This document shows positions 32,651-44,993 of a stretch of DNA of 64,000 nucleotides, one piece after another. How positions within the stretch are numbered: the stretch's first letter is position 1; each line of letters opens with the position of its first letter. The stretch spans positions 188,501-252,500 of the forward strand of contig CM053154.1 of NCBI GenBank assembly GCA_028571685.1, written 5' to 3'. The notes beneath the pieces were generated by a model. It did not search any database. It worked only from the letters and a program-made list of their open reading frames with translations, and was not told the origin of the DNA. The stretch is from Heterohyrax brucei (taxonomy: Eukaryota; Chordata; Mammalia; Hyracoidea; Procaviidae). A program made the position numbers and the translations under genes.

Positions 32651-33945
32651 TCATATGAATTTGAGGGTCAGTTTTTTCTTTTCCCCACTGACTGCACTTC
32701 TGTCCCTCTGTCCCTGGGCACCATCCTGATCACGTCCCACCTTTGCCCCCACAAGCTCCACCCTGATCTCCACTGACAGTCTGGCTGCTCTCTCAGTCCA
32801 CTGCCTATACAACCACAAGTGCAATGAGCTAAAACACAGAACTACTGCACTTCTTCTGGCACTTAGAAAACCTGTAGACCCCCCATTGTCCATAGGATCA
32901 ATTCCCAAGCTCCCACCAGGACCTGTGATCCCATTGCTCATAGGACTGATTCCAAAGCCCCCTCCCCAGGACCTGTAATGACCCTTCCTAGCTCAGCCCC
33001 ACCACACTATGTCTCCATCTTGGCTGGGTACCAGGTTATGCCTTCTGGCTCCAAGCACACCTAGTGCTGAGGACACCGGGAGGATGTCTACTGTCCAGAC
33101 CCGTCCCTTGCGCTAGAACACAGACCCTGGGACACCCCTGAGTGGGTTCCAGCTTCTGAGTACTGTCAGAATATATGTCTGTTTTCACTGACTTTGGAAA
33201 ACATAGCCAGCCAAGTGTCGTTGAGTTGGATCCGACTCATGGCGACCCAGCTCCTTTTTTAGCATATTATGAAGATGAGGGTGCTGGCTCAGAGAAAGAG
33301 GAAGAAACTGTCCAGCCCAGCCCTATACCCCTGCTGTCTGAGCATCAGCTCCATCCCCTGCCTGCAGCTCAGAAAGGGGACCTCTCAGCACAGACCTGCT
33401 CACAAGAGGCTCTCATGCACCCCTGTTTCTCTGAGACCCTCAAAACTTGAAAGGAAGGCAAGCGGGATCAGAATAGTCTGTCCTCTTGCCCTTCCAGCTT
33501 CCAGAGTTCACTCAAATTCTTGGGTTTGTGAAGCCTTCCTCCATCTTCAAAACCAGCAAGAAGCATCTTAAAATCTACCTCTCGTCCTCTCTGATCTCTG
33601 CTTCTACCTTCGAGTCTCCTTCTCTTATCCTGACCATCCCACCTCCCTCTCCACCATACATGTAAAGGCCTTAGTGATTATACTAGGTCCACTTTAAAAG
33701 CAACAAAGGGGGCAAAAATCTTCCAGCCTGAGGGATAGACAGCAACAGAGGTGGTCCAGCACTCACCCTTCTTTATCTGGCTCAGGCCTTATAAAGCAAA
33801 CATCACTATCTAGCTCCAGGGCCTACGTTAACAGTAACCCTGAAGACCTACACTCTTTCAGGGTGGGGAGGCCAAAAGACCATCTTAGGAATGAGGTTGA
33901 AACAGAAGACCCAGTGCTCCCACGGCCCTGGGACAATTTTGAATT
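32651..33945. other. Mostly unassigned; small SINE/RTE 3'-end fragment
   Basis: A short piece at about 33207-33255 ('gtcgttgagttggatccgac', 'tcatggcgaccc') is the 3' end common to AfroSINE and RTE, antisense. The rest shows no gene or family I can name. Confidence 0.5.
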
Positions 33946-34357
33946 CTCAAGTTGGAACAAAACAACATGCACTTTGAGTATGTCCTAGAAAAGGGCAAGT
34001 CTAAAAGTTAATGAGCTTTGCATCCTTTTGAGAAGTAAGAGAGAAAGAGCAAACTACACTCAAAGATAGTAGAAGCAAGAAGTTAACAATAAGCAGAAAT
34101 TAAAGAAATAAACAGAAGACACCACGCAGCATAAATGATGCCAAAATGTAGTTCATTGAAAAAATGATGCTTCTGGTGGTACTGACAGAAAGAAAAAGAG
34201 TAACCGCTATCAAAATAAATAAATAAAATAGTTCCAGTATGCATTAAAAAGATAAAAAGCAGCTGTTGTAAACAATTCCATGATAATAAATTTTAAAATG
34301 TAGATGAAATAGTCAAGTATCCAGAGGCTGAACCATGAAGAAATAGAAAACTTAAAT

Positions 34358-36410
34358 ACACAGATGACACAAACTTTCTTGCTGAAAGTGAAGAAAACTT
34401 GAAGTATTTATGGATGAAGATCAAAGACTACAGCCTTCAGTATGGATTACACCTCAGCATCAAGAAAATAAAAATCCTCACAACTGAGCCAATAGGCAGC
34501 ATCATGATCAATGGCAAATAGATCGAAGTTGTCAAAGATCTCATTTTACTTGGATCTACAATCAAAGCCCATGGAAGCAAAAGTCAAGAACTCAAACAAC
34601 ACATCACATTCAGCAAATCTGCAGCAAAAGAGCTCTTTAAAGTGTTAAAAAGCAAAGTGTCACCATGAAAACCAAAGTGAGCCTTGACCCAGGCCATGGT
34701 ATTTTTAATTGCTTTATACGAAGTCTGACAATAGAGTTCGCAAACTTGCCACCATGCGCTTACGTTGGCAGCACTATACAAACAATTCAGTAAAATTTCA
34801 TAACCTTAGTATACCAGTCTCACAGCTGTGTTCATGCCAACACATGGCAGTGTCTTGCTGAGTGGTGTTCACTGCTGTTGTTGCACATTTTTGTGTGCTA
34901 CCACTAGAATGTCAGAGCTTGAACTAGAGCAATGAATAACCACTAAATTTCTTGTTAAACTTGGCAAGAGTAGGAATGAAATCAGGGACACGTTAGTCCA
35001 AGTTTGGGGGATACTGTCATGAAGAAAACAGCAGTGTACAAAATGGATTAAACGTTTTTGAGGGGAGAGAAAGCGTCACTGATGAAAAGAGCTCAGGAAA
35101 GCCAATAACGAGCAGAACTGAGGAAAACATTGCAAAAATTCATCCAGTTGTGAGTTGAAATTATCAGCTGAATGTGAGAAGCATAATAATAGACCAAGTA
35201 AACACCAACAGAGAAACAGTTAGGAAAATCTCAGCTGCAAGTCTTGGCACGAGAAAGCTGTGTGCAAAAATGACCCCAAAGGAGCTCACTGATTAACAAA
35301 AGCAAAAGAGAATTGAAGCTTGCCAAGACCTTTTGGAGGGGCAAGGCTATGTTTTGGGCCGTGTTATCACTGGTGATGAAACATATGTGTACCAGTACAA
35401 CCCTGAAACAAAATGTCAAAGTGTACCATGGAAGTCAGCCAATTCTCCACGACCAAAAACCTTCCATCAGTCCAAATAAAGAGTCAAAACCACGTTGCTA
35501 AACTTTTTTGACATCAAAGGGATTATTTGTTATGTATTTGTGCCAAGTGGACAAACAGTTAACCAAGTTACTATTTGGAAGTGCTGAAAAGTCTGTGTCA
35601 AGAAGTTAGATGAAAACGGCTTGAACTTTTCACCAACTCATAGCTCTTATCTCAAGTGACATTGCCCCAGCTCACACAGCACTGTCTGAGCGAGTTTTTA
35701 GCCAGCAAACAAGTAACTGTACTGGAAAACCCTCCCTAATCACCTGATCTGGCCCCCAGTGGCTATTTTCTTTATTTGAGGATAAAGGGAATTTTGAAAG
35801 GAAGAGATTTTTATGTCGTTCAAGACATCAAGGGTAACACCACAACAGCACTGATGGCCATTTTAGAAAGAGTTCTAGCATTGCTTTGAAAAGTGGACTA
35901 AGCACTGGCATTCTTGTGTAGCTTCCCAAGGGGAGGACTTCTAAGGTGGCCGTAGTGATATTCAGCAATGACATATGTAGCACTTTTCCTAGGATAAGTT
36001 GGTGAACTTCATTGGAAAACCTCTTGTGTATGTGAAAGCTGGGTGGTAAATAAAGAAGACTGAAGAGGCACTGTTGTCTTTTCACCACAGTGCTGGCAAA
36101 GAATACTGAACATGCCATGGATTACCAGACAAACAAGCAAGGATGGGAGACGAATCTCACATACTTTGGCCATGTTATCAGGAAGGGCCAGTCTCTGGAG
36201 GATGACATCATGCTTGGTAGAGTAGAGGGTCATCGAAAAAGATAAAGACCTTCTGAGAGGCGGACTGACACTGTGGCTGCAACGATGGGCGTAAGCGTTA
36301 CAACAGTCAGGAGAATGGCCCAGGCCCAGGAGGGGATCTGTTCTGTTGTACACGGCACTCAGGGTCAATGGGAATTGGAACTAACTCAGTAGTACCTAAG
36401 AACAACAGCA
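34358..36410 (+). mobile_element. RTE LINE 3' portion, split by a mariner element
   Basis: From 'cagatgacacaaactttc' it matches the RTE reverse transcriptase region ('gaagatcaaagactacagcc', 'ttcagtatggattacacctc'). It continues with the LLGSTIKAHGSKSQELK-like block at about 34550-34600 and breaks at 34718. It resumes at about 36030 ('gtgaaagctgggtgg'), and ends in the RTE tail to 36410 ('agcagtacctaagaacaac'). It lies within L1. Confidence 0.85.
34718..36029 (+). mobile_element. Second mariner element, inactive, inserted in the RTE
   Basis: About 1.3 kb; the left end cgaagtctgacaat and the complement of the right end gaggttttccaatgaag form diverged terminal repeats, and the target is a TA in RTE sequence (…gctttata). 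It shares the coding blocks of the copy at 3734-5033: helix-turn-helix region near 34950, GDETYVYQY near 35376, a PAHTA block near 35668 and YSPDLAP-like at 35738-35757. Asn of the HDN motif is replaced, and frames are broken repeatedly. The longest frame on + is about 62 codons. Confidence 0.85.
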
Positions 36411-36689
36411 AATAATTCTAGAACTATACAAATAAGATGAATGTTTGATTTAGATATTAACAACAAAAGACCTTCTATCACACGTTTAGGGAAGTAAATG
36501 ACCACCACTTTTCCATGAACTCTTCAAGAGGCTAGAAAAAGAAGTAACATCTCACAATGTGTTTATTCGTAATTAATCCCAAGAAACACAGTTTTAAAAA
36601 CTACAGGCTAGTATTGCTTATAAACAGAGATGCAAAAATCTTGAGCAAAATACCAAATAAATTTAGCTGTATATTAAAATACAATATAT

Positions 36690-37015
36690 TGAGACTTGTT
36701 GCTGTTAGGCACTAGTAGTGACCTCATGTGAGTTTTTTGCTGTTGTCAGGTGCTGTCCAGTCAGTTCCAGCTCGTAGGGACCCCATGCACAACAGAATGA
36801 AACCCTACTCGGTCCTTCGTCACTCTCCCAGTCACTGCTGTTGCAGCTGTTATGCCTATCCATCTCATTGAGGGTCTTCACCTTTTTCAATGATCTTCTA
36901 ATTTACCAAACATGATGTCCATAGAGATCAATTCCTCCTAATAATGTGTCCAAAGAATGTGAGATGAAACATCACTATCCTCACTTCTAAGGAGAATTCT
37001 GGCTGTATTTCTTCA
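36690..37015 (-). mobile_element. RTE 3' end, antisense, 5'-truncated
   Basis: Plus strand: 'ttgttgctgttaggc', then 'aggtgctgtccagtcag', 'gaccccatgcacaacag', 'ctcattgagggtcttcacc', 'aaacatgatgtccatagag', 'cttctaaggagaattctgg'. This is the reversed tail of the same RTE family. The 'ttgttgctgttaggcac' segment appears to be present twice at the left end (36699 and 36738). Confidence 0.8.
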
Positions 37016-37534
37016 AAGAAATGTAACTAAGTGTCATTTATTCTGGCAATGAAAGTTTGCTTTCACAGATTACAAAAAAAATCCCTAAAGGAAAAGAGGA
37101 ATAATTTAACTGTAATAAAATTATAAGTGTCTGTACTTCTAACCATACCATCGAAAGACTCAAATGGCCAGCAGAAGATATTTTCAACACATACAGTGTA
37201 CAAAAGGTTTGTTATGTAAATGAACATAAATACCTGAAGAATTCACATGTATCAGTGAGACAATCCATTAGAAAAATGTCAAGAGACTTTAAATGAGCAG
37301 GCAATTCACAAAAGATGTCTGAAGTCCAGTAAACACATATGAAAACTTGCTCTAAGCCATTTAGATTCAAAGAAAAACAAATTAACACCACAATGAGACT
37401 GTTAATGTCCTCACAGCTAACAAAAGAAAAAGATGGGTAATACCAAGTGCTGACAGAGCTGTGGAGGGATGGGGATGCTCCTCACTGCTGGCAGCAGTGT
37501 CACTGAGCACTCTGGGAAAGGGCCAAGGTCCGTG

Positions 37535-37730
37535 GGTAATGCTAGCAGTTGGTGCTGTAGTGCTAACCTGAACATCGACAGCCTGAACCTACCCAGCAGT
37601 GCTTTGGAAGAAAAGCTCTGGAGGAGTGCTTCCATAAAGAGGAGACTCAGGAAAGCCCTACAGAGCAGCGACACACACGGGGTTGCCATGAGTCAAAATC
37701 AACTGAACGCCAACTAGCAACAACAAAGAA
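37535..37730 (+). mobile_element. LASINE-like SINE
   Basis: Same body as 21611-21835, here on +: 'gacagcctgaacctacccag', 'tttggaagaaaagctctgg', 'acacacggggttgccatgag', and an ACA-rich tail 'caactagcaacaacaaag'. Confidence 0.65.
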
Positions 37731-38530
37731 ATGGTTAGACTTATCCACTAAATGTGCCTTGTAGCTCAGTGATGTCCCTTGGCTGAGCTGGTGGAAGAAC
37801 AGCCTCCTTCACCAGGAGGGCATGTAGAAACGTTCAGCTGCAATGTCCGCAGCAGTCAAAACCTTCGAACATCAACTGTTCACTGACAGTAGAACAAGCA
37901 GTGTGTGCATACAGTGGAATAACAGAGTGCAAAGAAAAAGAAACTAGCACAGCTGTTGTGTTCATCCACAGCTGTGGTGTAACACTGAGAGAAAGAAGTC
38001 ACAGAGTGAGAGCACATCCTGTGTGGGTACACTTACAAAAGGCCCAAAAGCAGGAGAAACGGAGCTACAGCATTTGGGGTTGCACATACGGGTAAAACCA
38101 TGGGCTGTAAGCCCCACTTCAGGTGACCTCAGCAGCCTAGCTTTAGGAGGCTGATGTCTCTTGCACCCCAGGGCTACCCTGCCAAGTGTGGGCCAGTGTG
38201 TCCTACTGGAAGCCACTTTCTTCCACGTAAGAGGAGTTACTTCAAATAGCTGAGGATCCTGTTAACTCAGGCTGATACAGTGGGTGGGCGATACTGATGT
38301 GTCATGGGTACAAAGAGCTAGTCTCCCAGCCTCAAACACATGGTCACGCAGTGGCTTTTTGGCTCTCGCTGGCCACGTTTCCCGCTCCCTGAATGGCAGG
38401 TGTATCACTTATGCGACTTTCCAGAAGGAGCAGGCACCAAGATGCAAGGAACTTGGAGATTGTTTAGAACAAGGCAGATTCTCCTTGCAGCGGACTCAAA
38501 ATACATCTCCAGTGTTCAGCCACTGCTTAG
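37731..38530. other. No gene or clear repeat; possible old L1 remnant at the left
   Basis: A 37840-37960 segment ('cagcagtcaaaacc', 'gtgtgcatacagtggaataac') looks like the L1 3' region. The remainder has no recognised landmark. Short open frames are not conserved types. Confidence 0.4.
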
Positions 38531-39370
38531 AGTTTTATCATTAGTATAAGAAATTTATGTAAGTGGAATGTTAAGCATGTATTTTTATGTCTGATTTGTT
38601 TTGCTCAATGTTATATTTGTGATACTTGTCCAAGCTAGTTTCCAGTGTGATATCTTCTTTGATCTATGACTTTGTTAATTTTTAATTGCTTAATTTCCAG
38701 AACTTTGGAGATTTTAAAGTTATCATTTGTTAGCAAATTGCAGCTTAATTTCACTGTGGTCAGAGAATATAACCCATTCATTTTCACTCCTCTAAAATTT
38801 CTTGACATGGTTTTATGGACCAGTATACAGCCATTGGGTGAATATTTCATGTATTCTTGAAAAGAATAAGATTCTGAATTTGCCAGATGTGAGATAAATG
38901 CATCTCCGATACTTTTTTCCTGTATTCTGCATCGTTTTGTTCCTCTGTGCTTCTTCCAAGATATTTTCTTTTAACCTACCTTTCATTTCACTAATTCTCT
39001 TAATTGTGTCTTATCCTCTGTTGAACACACTCATTTAGTTTTTAATTTTAGTATTTGTATGTTTTCAGCTCCAGAATTTACTGGTTGGTAGTGTTCCTTG
39101 TGTGTGTGTGTGTTTTCAGTCTCGTTTCAAAGTCTCAATCTTGTCTTTGAGTTCCCGGAACATGTTACGCATACGTACTAAATTCCATGTCTGCTAACTC
39201 CCTTGCTTGGTTCCCTATGAGTCTCTATTGCTTACTGTTTTTCTTAATGTTTGGTAATGTCTCATCTCTTCTTGTGTTTGGTTGCTTCTGATTGAGCATA
39301 TCTTGTACCTTTTGATTATGGAGATTATTTGAGGCTCTGGATTCAGTTATCATCCTTTAAAAGCTTGCCT
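38530..39370 (-). mobile_element. Antisense old L1
   Basis: Plus strand 'tcactgtggtcagagaatat', 'ttgacatggttttatgg', 'tatttcatgtattcttgaaaag' are antisense L1 landmarks, followed by 'tcatttcactaattctct'. No open frame. Confidence 0.75.
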
Positions 39371-40035
39371 TCCTTCTGGCAGGCAGCAGGATGGAGCACT
39401 AGTAATTCCAAATCAGCAGGATCCTTTCAGAGGCTGATATGCTCCAAATATGGCACCAGTAGCTGAGAGGACTGAGTTTACCCTCACTCTATCTAAATGC
39501 ACATTGCCCTGAGCTCCCAGCCCAAATCTTCAGTAACTAGGTGGTGTCTCCTCCTTGGCAGGCTTTGAACTCCAATTTTTGTCTCACCCACATCCACCCC
39601 CAGACCAATACGTCTGACAGAATCTCTGCTTGGCTTTCCAGCTGCCTCTACAGATACCTCCAGGGGATAAGCAGTTCCAAATATCAGGGTGGTTTTTGAG
39701 AGCTTCCCCTGCCTGTAACGTCTTGGCCCTGCAGTGTACACTGTCTCGCTAGCTCTCCTTGCCTACAAAACATTGAACTTGTCATCCAGATGTTTTGATT
39801 TTCTCTGACGGATTAATCTGAGTGACTAAATTAAAGCAGAACTTCCCCCCACCCCGATATCTATTTATGAGTTTTGAATACTTTGAATTTCATTTTCATT
39901 TGTCTAGGAGGAAGTGCAGGCACCACACCATAATCAAGAGTAATCCAGCCGGGATGTGTCAGAACCCTGGACAGCACCACAGCCACCTTGTGGTCAGGGA
40001 ACCTGCTCTGCATTCAACTCCTTGCCTGGTCAGGG
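39371..40035. other. Unassigned, no gene
   Basis: Possibly a continuation of the antisense L1, but without landmarks I trust. Confidence 0.35.
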
Positions 40036-40039
40036 GAAG

Positions 40040-40200
40040 CCCTACCTGCATGACGGTTAAGTGTTACGGCTTCTGATCCAAAAGTCACTAGTTCAGATCC
40101 ACCGGGTGCCCCTTGGCCACTTGATGGGACGGTTCTGCTGTGTCCTATAGGGTCACTGTGTGTGGGAACCCACCTGACAGCAGTGGGCTTGGAATCACCT
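40040..40200 (+). mobile_element. AfroSINE, diverged
   Basis: 'ggttaagtgttacggcttc', 'agttcagatccaccgggtg', 'ctgctgtgtcctatagggtc' in order on +. The 5' end is degraded. Confidence 0.8.
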
Positions 40201-40337
40201 CAGGTGTCACGGGTCATCTGCTACCTTAAGCCCCAGGGACTGACACAGCACCTCTGCTCGTCTCCTTGGTGCTGATGTTTGAAGGTGTGTAGGATACTCT
40301 AAATATTAAATGACGTCACATATTTGGAAGAGTCTAA

Positions 40338-40864
40338 TGTCATGGATTGAATTAAGTCCCCCAAAAATACATCTAGAAATTTGGCTGACTCACGCTTACT
40401 GTTATTATGTGATTGCCCTCCATTCTGTGATTGTCCTATGCTGTATGTTAGAGAAGATTAGGGTGGGACTGTAAATCTCTTCCTGAGGTCACCTCCCTGC
40501 TCCATTCCATTGTAAAGGGAATTTCCCCAGAGTGTGGCTTGTACCACCTTTCATCCTTTTATTCTACAAGAGAGAAAAGGAAAGGGAAGCAAGCAGAGCA
40601 CTAGGAACCTCACGCCATCAAGAAAGCAGCACTAGGAGTAACGGGTATCTTCCAGACCTGCGGTTCCCACACCAGGGTGCTTCCCAACTGAACACTGATG
40701 CAACACAAGGACTTTCCTCCAGAGCTGACAGAGGGAAAGTCCTTCCCCTGGAGCAGACACCCTGAATTCAGACTTCTAGCCTACTGGACTGTGTCAGAAT
40801 AAACCTTTCTTAAGGCCATTCACTTGTGGTATCTCTGTTACAGCAGTACCAGATGACTAAAACA
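40338..40864 (+). mobile_element. MaLR/MLT1-like solo LTR
   Basis: Starts TGTCATGGATTGAATTAAGT and ends AGATGACTAAAACA; AATAAA at about 40798-40803. Same family as 11137-11695 and 44994-45527. Flanks TCTAA and TCCAG could be a decayed 5-bp duplication. Length 527 bp. Confidence 0.8.
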
Positions 40865-40939
40865 TCCAGCATGCAAAGACACTTGACAAAAGTTCATGTT
40901 TCCTCTGGTCAGTTTATGAGTGTTCTTCCCTCCACAGAC

Positions 40940-41110
40940 AATGAAGGTTATTAAGCACCCTGGAACCTCATTTTGCCTAATCTACAAAATGGAAGTAATT
41001 GCAATAGCAGCTGTACTCTTGGGTTGAAATAATACTGTGAACACACAGACCATGTTGCAAACCAGGAAGTGCTGGGCACATTTATGTGATTTTTAAACTT
41101 TGTAAACTTG
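40940..41110 (+). mobile_element. MIR fragment
   Basis: 'cctcattttgcctaatctac' and 'aaaatggaagtaattgcaat' match the MIR 3' half. Confidence 0.55.
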
Positions 41111-41129
41111 GAAGTTCTAGCTCTCAAAA

Positions 41130-41300
41130 GGCAGCTTAGAGCTCAGGAACCAGACTGCCTGTGTTCCAGTCTTATTCTGTCATTTACTAGCTGTGACAAC
41201 TTACTTAATCTTTGTCACATATGCTTTGCATAACAGTGACTTTGTTCCAAGCTTCTGTTTCTTCATTGTGAAACAAAGACAAGACCAATGGGGCTAATGG
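41130..41300 (+). mobile_element. MIR
   Basis: 'accagactgcctgtgttcc', 'catttactagctgtgacaac', 'tgtttcttcattgtgaaac' follow the MIR consensus order. Confidence 0.75.
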
Positions 41301-41549
41301 ACTTCAAGAGATGTTGGGAGAGGGCTGAGGAAGGTTGCGCTGTCTCCGTGCCTGTGCCTGAGCCCCCCTAAAGTGAAATGTATGCAAAATTAAATCAGCT
41401 CACAAAAGGGCTGAGCTGCCTCTCTGCAACTGTATCCTCATCCCTGTTGTTGGCAGCAGCTGAAAGCATTTTTTAGTGCTTTTGCAGTCAGATGACAGAT
41501 GAACATAGGAAGAAGTGCTCATCTTCATAAGTCATCAGGAAAGTAAAAA

Positions 41550-42165
41550 CTATAACCAGATGGGGTGCAAACCACCAGAACATCTACAATAAAGAGTGCT
41601 GACAAGGACAAGGAATATTCCTGGAGGGGCTGGACAGGGGCCTGGAAGATTGCTTGGCATTATCTATCAAAGAGAAGCACACACACATACCTGTGACCTA
41701 GCAATTCCACTCTTAAATACACCCTCAAAAGAAATGCCTGCACATTCTGCCCCCTACAAAAAAGTCCTAAGAGTGATCAGAGAAGCATCATTTGTAACAG
41801 TCAAATTGAAAGCAACCCAAGTGCCCACCAACTGTAGAACCAATAAACTAGGGTCTATTCACCCAACGGCATACATCCTGGATGAGAATTTGTGAATTAA
41901 AATTACACAACCCCGAGAGAAAAACCTTAGAAACATGTTGAATGGAAAATGTCAGACTCGAAAGAAAATTCCATTTGTACATAATCCACGGTGTTGGGCG
42001 GCCAACGTGGTGTTTGTCCCGGGGATGTGAGTGAAGGGTCATTGGTGCCTTCTGGGGTGTGGCATGTCTGGTTCTCAGTCAGGGTGCAGACTTGATGGGT
42101 GTGCTCAGGTTTTGGAAATTCATCCAGTGATACACTTGTAAGTTGAGCACCTTGTACACATACCT
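41550..42165 (+). mobile_element. Old L1, 3' end
   Basis: 'ctagcaattccactcttaa', 'catttgtaacagtcaaattg', 'caacccaagtgcccaccaac' are L1 3'-terminal landmarks, followed by 3' UTR 'gttttggaaattcatccag' and 'tacacttgtaagttgagcac' to an A-rich end at 42165. Confidence 0.8.
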
Positions 42166-42167
42166 TT

Positions 42168-42345
42168 AAAAAACAAAAAATCCAAACCCATTGCTGCTGA
42201 GTCAATTCTGACTCACAGTGACCCAAGAGGACAGAGTTGAACTGCCCCCACAGAGTTCCCAAGCAGTGCCCAGTGAAGGTGAACTGCTGACCTTTTGGTT
42301 AGCAGCCATAGCACTTAACCACTATGCCACAGGGGTTTCCATGCA
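42168..42345 (-). mobile_element. AfroSINE, antisense
   Basis: Plus strand: 'cccattgctgctgagtcaat', 'gaactgctgaccttttgg', 'cactatgccacaggggtttc'. Inserted at the A-rich tail of the L1. Confidence 0.9.
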
Positions 42346-43830
42346 TATCTTGAGGGCCAGCAAAAAGTTTACAGGCCCCAAAAGCACCAAGCTTCCTTGA
42401 CAGGTGTGTGCTCAAATGATGGGGTTGCCCCTAGAGCAGAGGGCACACTGACAGCCCCCACTGTCTAAGTCAGGTTGGTGCTTGCCTGTCTTGTGGTGGG
42501 ATAAAAATAAATTGGCTTTAATGTAAGCTCTGTCTGGATCTAACCATGAGAAAAGCCCACAACAGACCTCTACAGCAGGGTTGCTGGGGCAAGAAACATT
42601 CTGAATGCCTCCTCTCCTAGAGCCCCTCCCTGGAGTCAAACTTGGATAAGGAGGCCCATCCAGAGACACAAGGCTCAGTCTCACCTTGACTCTCATTCCT
42701 CAGGAGGACTTATCACACATTCATAATGCTTGTTTGAAGTTCATTGACTCTGAGTGAGCCCCTTGGTGAATTTGATGGCTTTATTAATTGAAGACTTCTC
42801 AAAGTTCCACACTAAACCAAAGGGGAGCAGTGGGGTCAGAGACAGTCCCTCCAATCCTCCTGGTGACCATCTCTGGACCAGTTCCCTGGCCCACATCTCA
42901 CTGCCTACTAATGAGCCAGAACCATCAACTTCTAATAGTGGAACCTGGCACAGTGCCCACACCACTCTGCTGTCTACTTTTTAATGGTGCCCCAGGGAAA
43001 ACAGTATGCAGACTCTTAGCTCTGAAAACTGCTTCCACTCACCTTGGCTAGAAGCTTCTCAAAGGTAAATTTTGATTGGGCACCAAGAGATTTGTGAACT
43101 ATTCCCCAAACATCAGCAGAACTCAGACTTTCTCTCCAACAGGTCCCAGAATCAGCAACATTCCTCATCAGACTTGTAGCCCCTCTGGTCAGCGGGTGGA
43201 GGAAGAGGCAGGAGGAAAGACAGAAGTACTGAGGCAGTTCCCACAGGAGCAGCTCTCTGAGATAGGAGGACAGCCCCAGGCAGCAGATACGGCTTTGGCT
43301 AATGTAGGTGACTGTGAGACCCTCAGGTAAAGTCCACCGCCGTCCAGCTGCTTCCAGACACCTGTTGGATCACTGCCTAGAATCCAGGTTACATCCCAAG
43401 GGAGGCTGGCACTCTAAGACATGAACTTCAGTCAAGGGTGAATCCTGGGCATACCAGTGAAGAGCTTGTGTTTCCTGGGCCAGCACCCTGAGGTTCAGGA
43501 CTAAGAAGCTGCTACATCATGGTGTCAACAATGACACATGTGCTGGGGAGCTGAGGGGCTGCAGCCAGTGCTGTGAAAAGAAGGGCAAGAAGTAGAAGGA
43601 CCAAGCAAGTGCCCACCGATCAATCCTTATGACCTGAGGGCTCAATGACTTGTCCTCCAGCTACTGCAAGGTAATACAAGGAATGTCTTCCACCAGTTTA
43701 CCCCCTAAGAAGACAGCACAGCTCTTCAGTGAGGAGGCCCGGTTCAGGAGGCTGTCTCTTTCCTTGTCCACTCAGGTATGAGGTTCCGTCTGGACTTCCC
43801 AACCTTCACTGACTGTCTCCAGAACAGCAA
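42346..43830. other. No gene or named repeat recognised
   Basis: Moderately GC-rich; only short open frames without domains. Confidence 0.4.
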
Positions 43831-43839
43831 AGCTGGCAT

Positions 43840-44274
43840 AACATATAAGTAGGTAGATTTATATCATGAAAACAGCTGATGCAATTGTAGACACTGGAAC
43901 ATCCCAAGTCTGTGAATCAGACTAGAAGCTTCTCTTGATGTACATCACCTCAAGGGCTGACTAACCCCAAGACCAGCAGGTCAGAGAGCAGGGCCTCCAC
44001 TCTCAGGCTGTGAAGACTGATGAATTCCAAGAGCTGCAAACAAGCTAACAGCTTCAGTCCCAAGAGGTGGAGCTCAGAACAGGAGGCAGCTGCAGGATCC
44101 AGGGTGAGCAGAAAAGCCATAGCACCTGCTTCTATTCAGATGTAGGCCACACTCCCAACTAAACTTCCTTTGAACTAATTGGCTATTCCTAGAAGATTCA
44201 ATCATGAGCGTGATCACACATAAACACTGAGAACTATAGCCCAGCCAAGTTGACACACAGTCTTAACCATCACA
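43840..44274 (-). mobile_element. ERVL (MLT2-like) LTR, antisense
   Basis: On minus it begins TGTGATGGTTAAGACTGTGT followed by 'caacttggctgggctatag', the typical start of MLT2-type ERVL LTRs. The other end is not clear (about 43840). Confidence 0.65.
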
Positions 44275-44283
44275 CTGTCCATG

Positions 44284-44322
44284 CCCCTAGACCCTAGGCC
44301 CTGGACCCTAAGCCCTGGACCA
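44284..44322. repeat. Short 9-base tandem repeat
   Basis: Four imperfect copies of a 'ccctrgacc' type unit (ccctagacc, ctaggccct, ggaccctaa, gccctggac). Confidence 0.5.
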
Positions 44323-44993
44323 TCACTTGTACACCCAAAGTTCACATTCAAAATTGAATGCACACTCACATTAATCTGAGGGCATGAGGTTCATGGGGAC
44401 CTCATGTGTATGGGGACCCATTTCTCATTCTGATTCTGACAGCCTGATCTGAAAAGATGACCATGAGGCACAGGGACATGAGTTCCAGCAACAAAAGATG
44501 TAAATGTAATAACGTTGAGGTTATCATTTTAAAAGCCTCTTCATCTCTTGAATCCTCTGCTTATGGGTAAAGTTATACTATGTTTCGAATTTGTTTAAAA
44601 TTAACCATCAGAAGAGAAGGTGAGAGGAGCACAGAGAAAAGGAGAATGGGCACTTATCAAAAGTTTACTGACATGTACTGCATACATCGGGGCCCAGAGT
44701 AATGTTCTCTCTGTTTTGGGGTATGTTTGAAAATGTCACAATACAAGTGTTTAAATCGACTCATGATCTCCCTGTGCTCCCCACTTACAAGTCGGGATCT
44801 GACCATCATCCCTTCCCTCTCAGATCTGTCCCCTAAACACATGGCCCTATCTCGGCTTAGCCCACACCTTATGAACCCCTTAAAGAGCACCAGGCCTTTA
44901 CTCCCCATCAACTCGTTCTTCACATCCCTGCCAAAGGCATGGTTGTGTAACTCAAACCTCACACCAGTTCTCTGCTTGAAATCCTCACACACA

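Larger units (their letters stand above)
33946..37460 (+). mobile_element. Old L1 ORF2, host of an RTE insertion
   Basis: A-rich L1 ORF2 sequence at 33946-34357 resumes at 36411 ('gaactatacaaataag', 'tactacaggctagtattgc'-like at 36598-36620) and, after a reversed RTE 3' end at 36690-37015, continues to about 37460 ('aaattaacaccacaatgagac'). All frames are broken. The gap is filled by RTE plus mariner. Confidence 0.7.
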
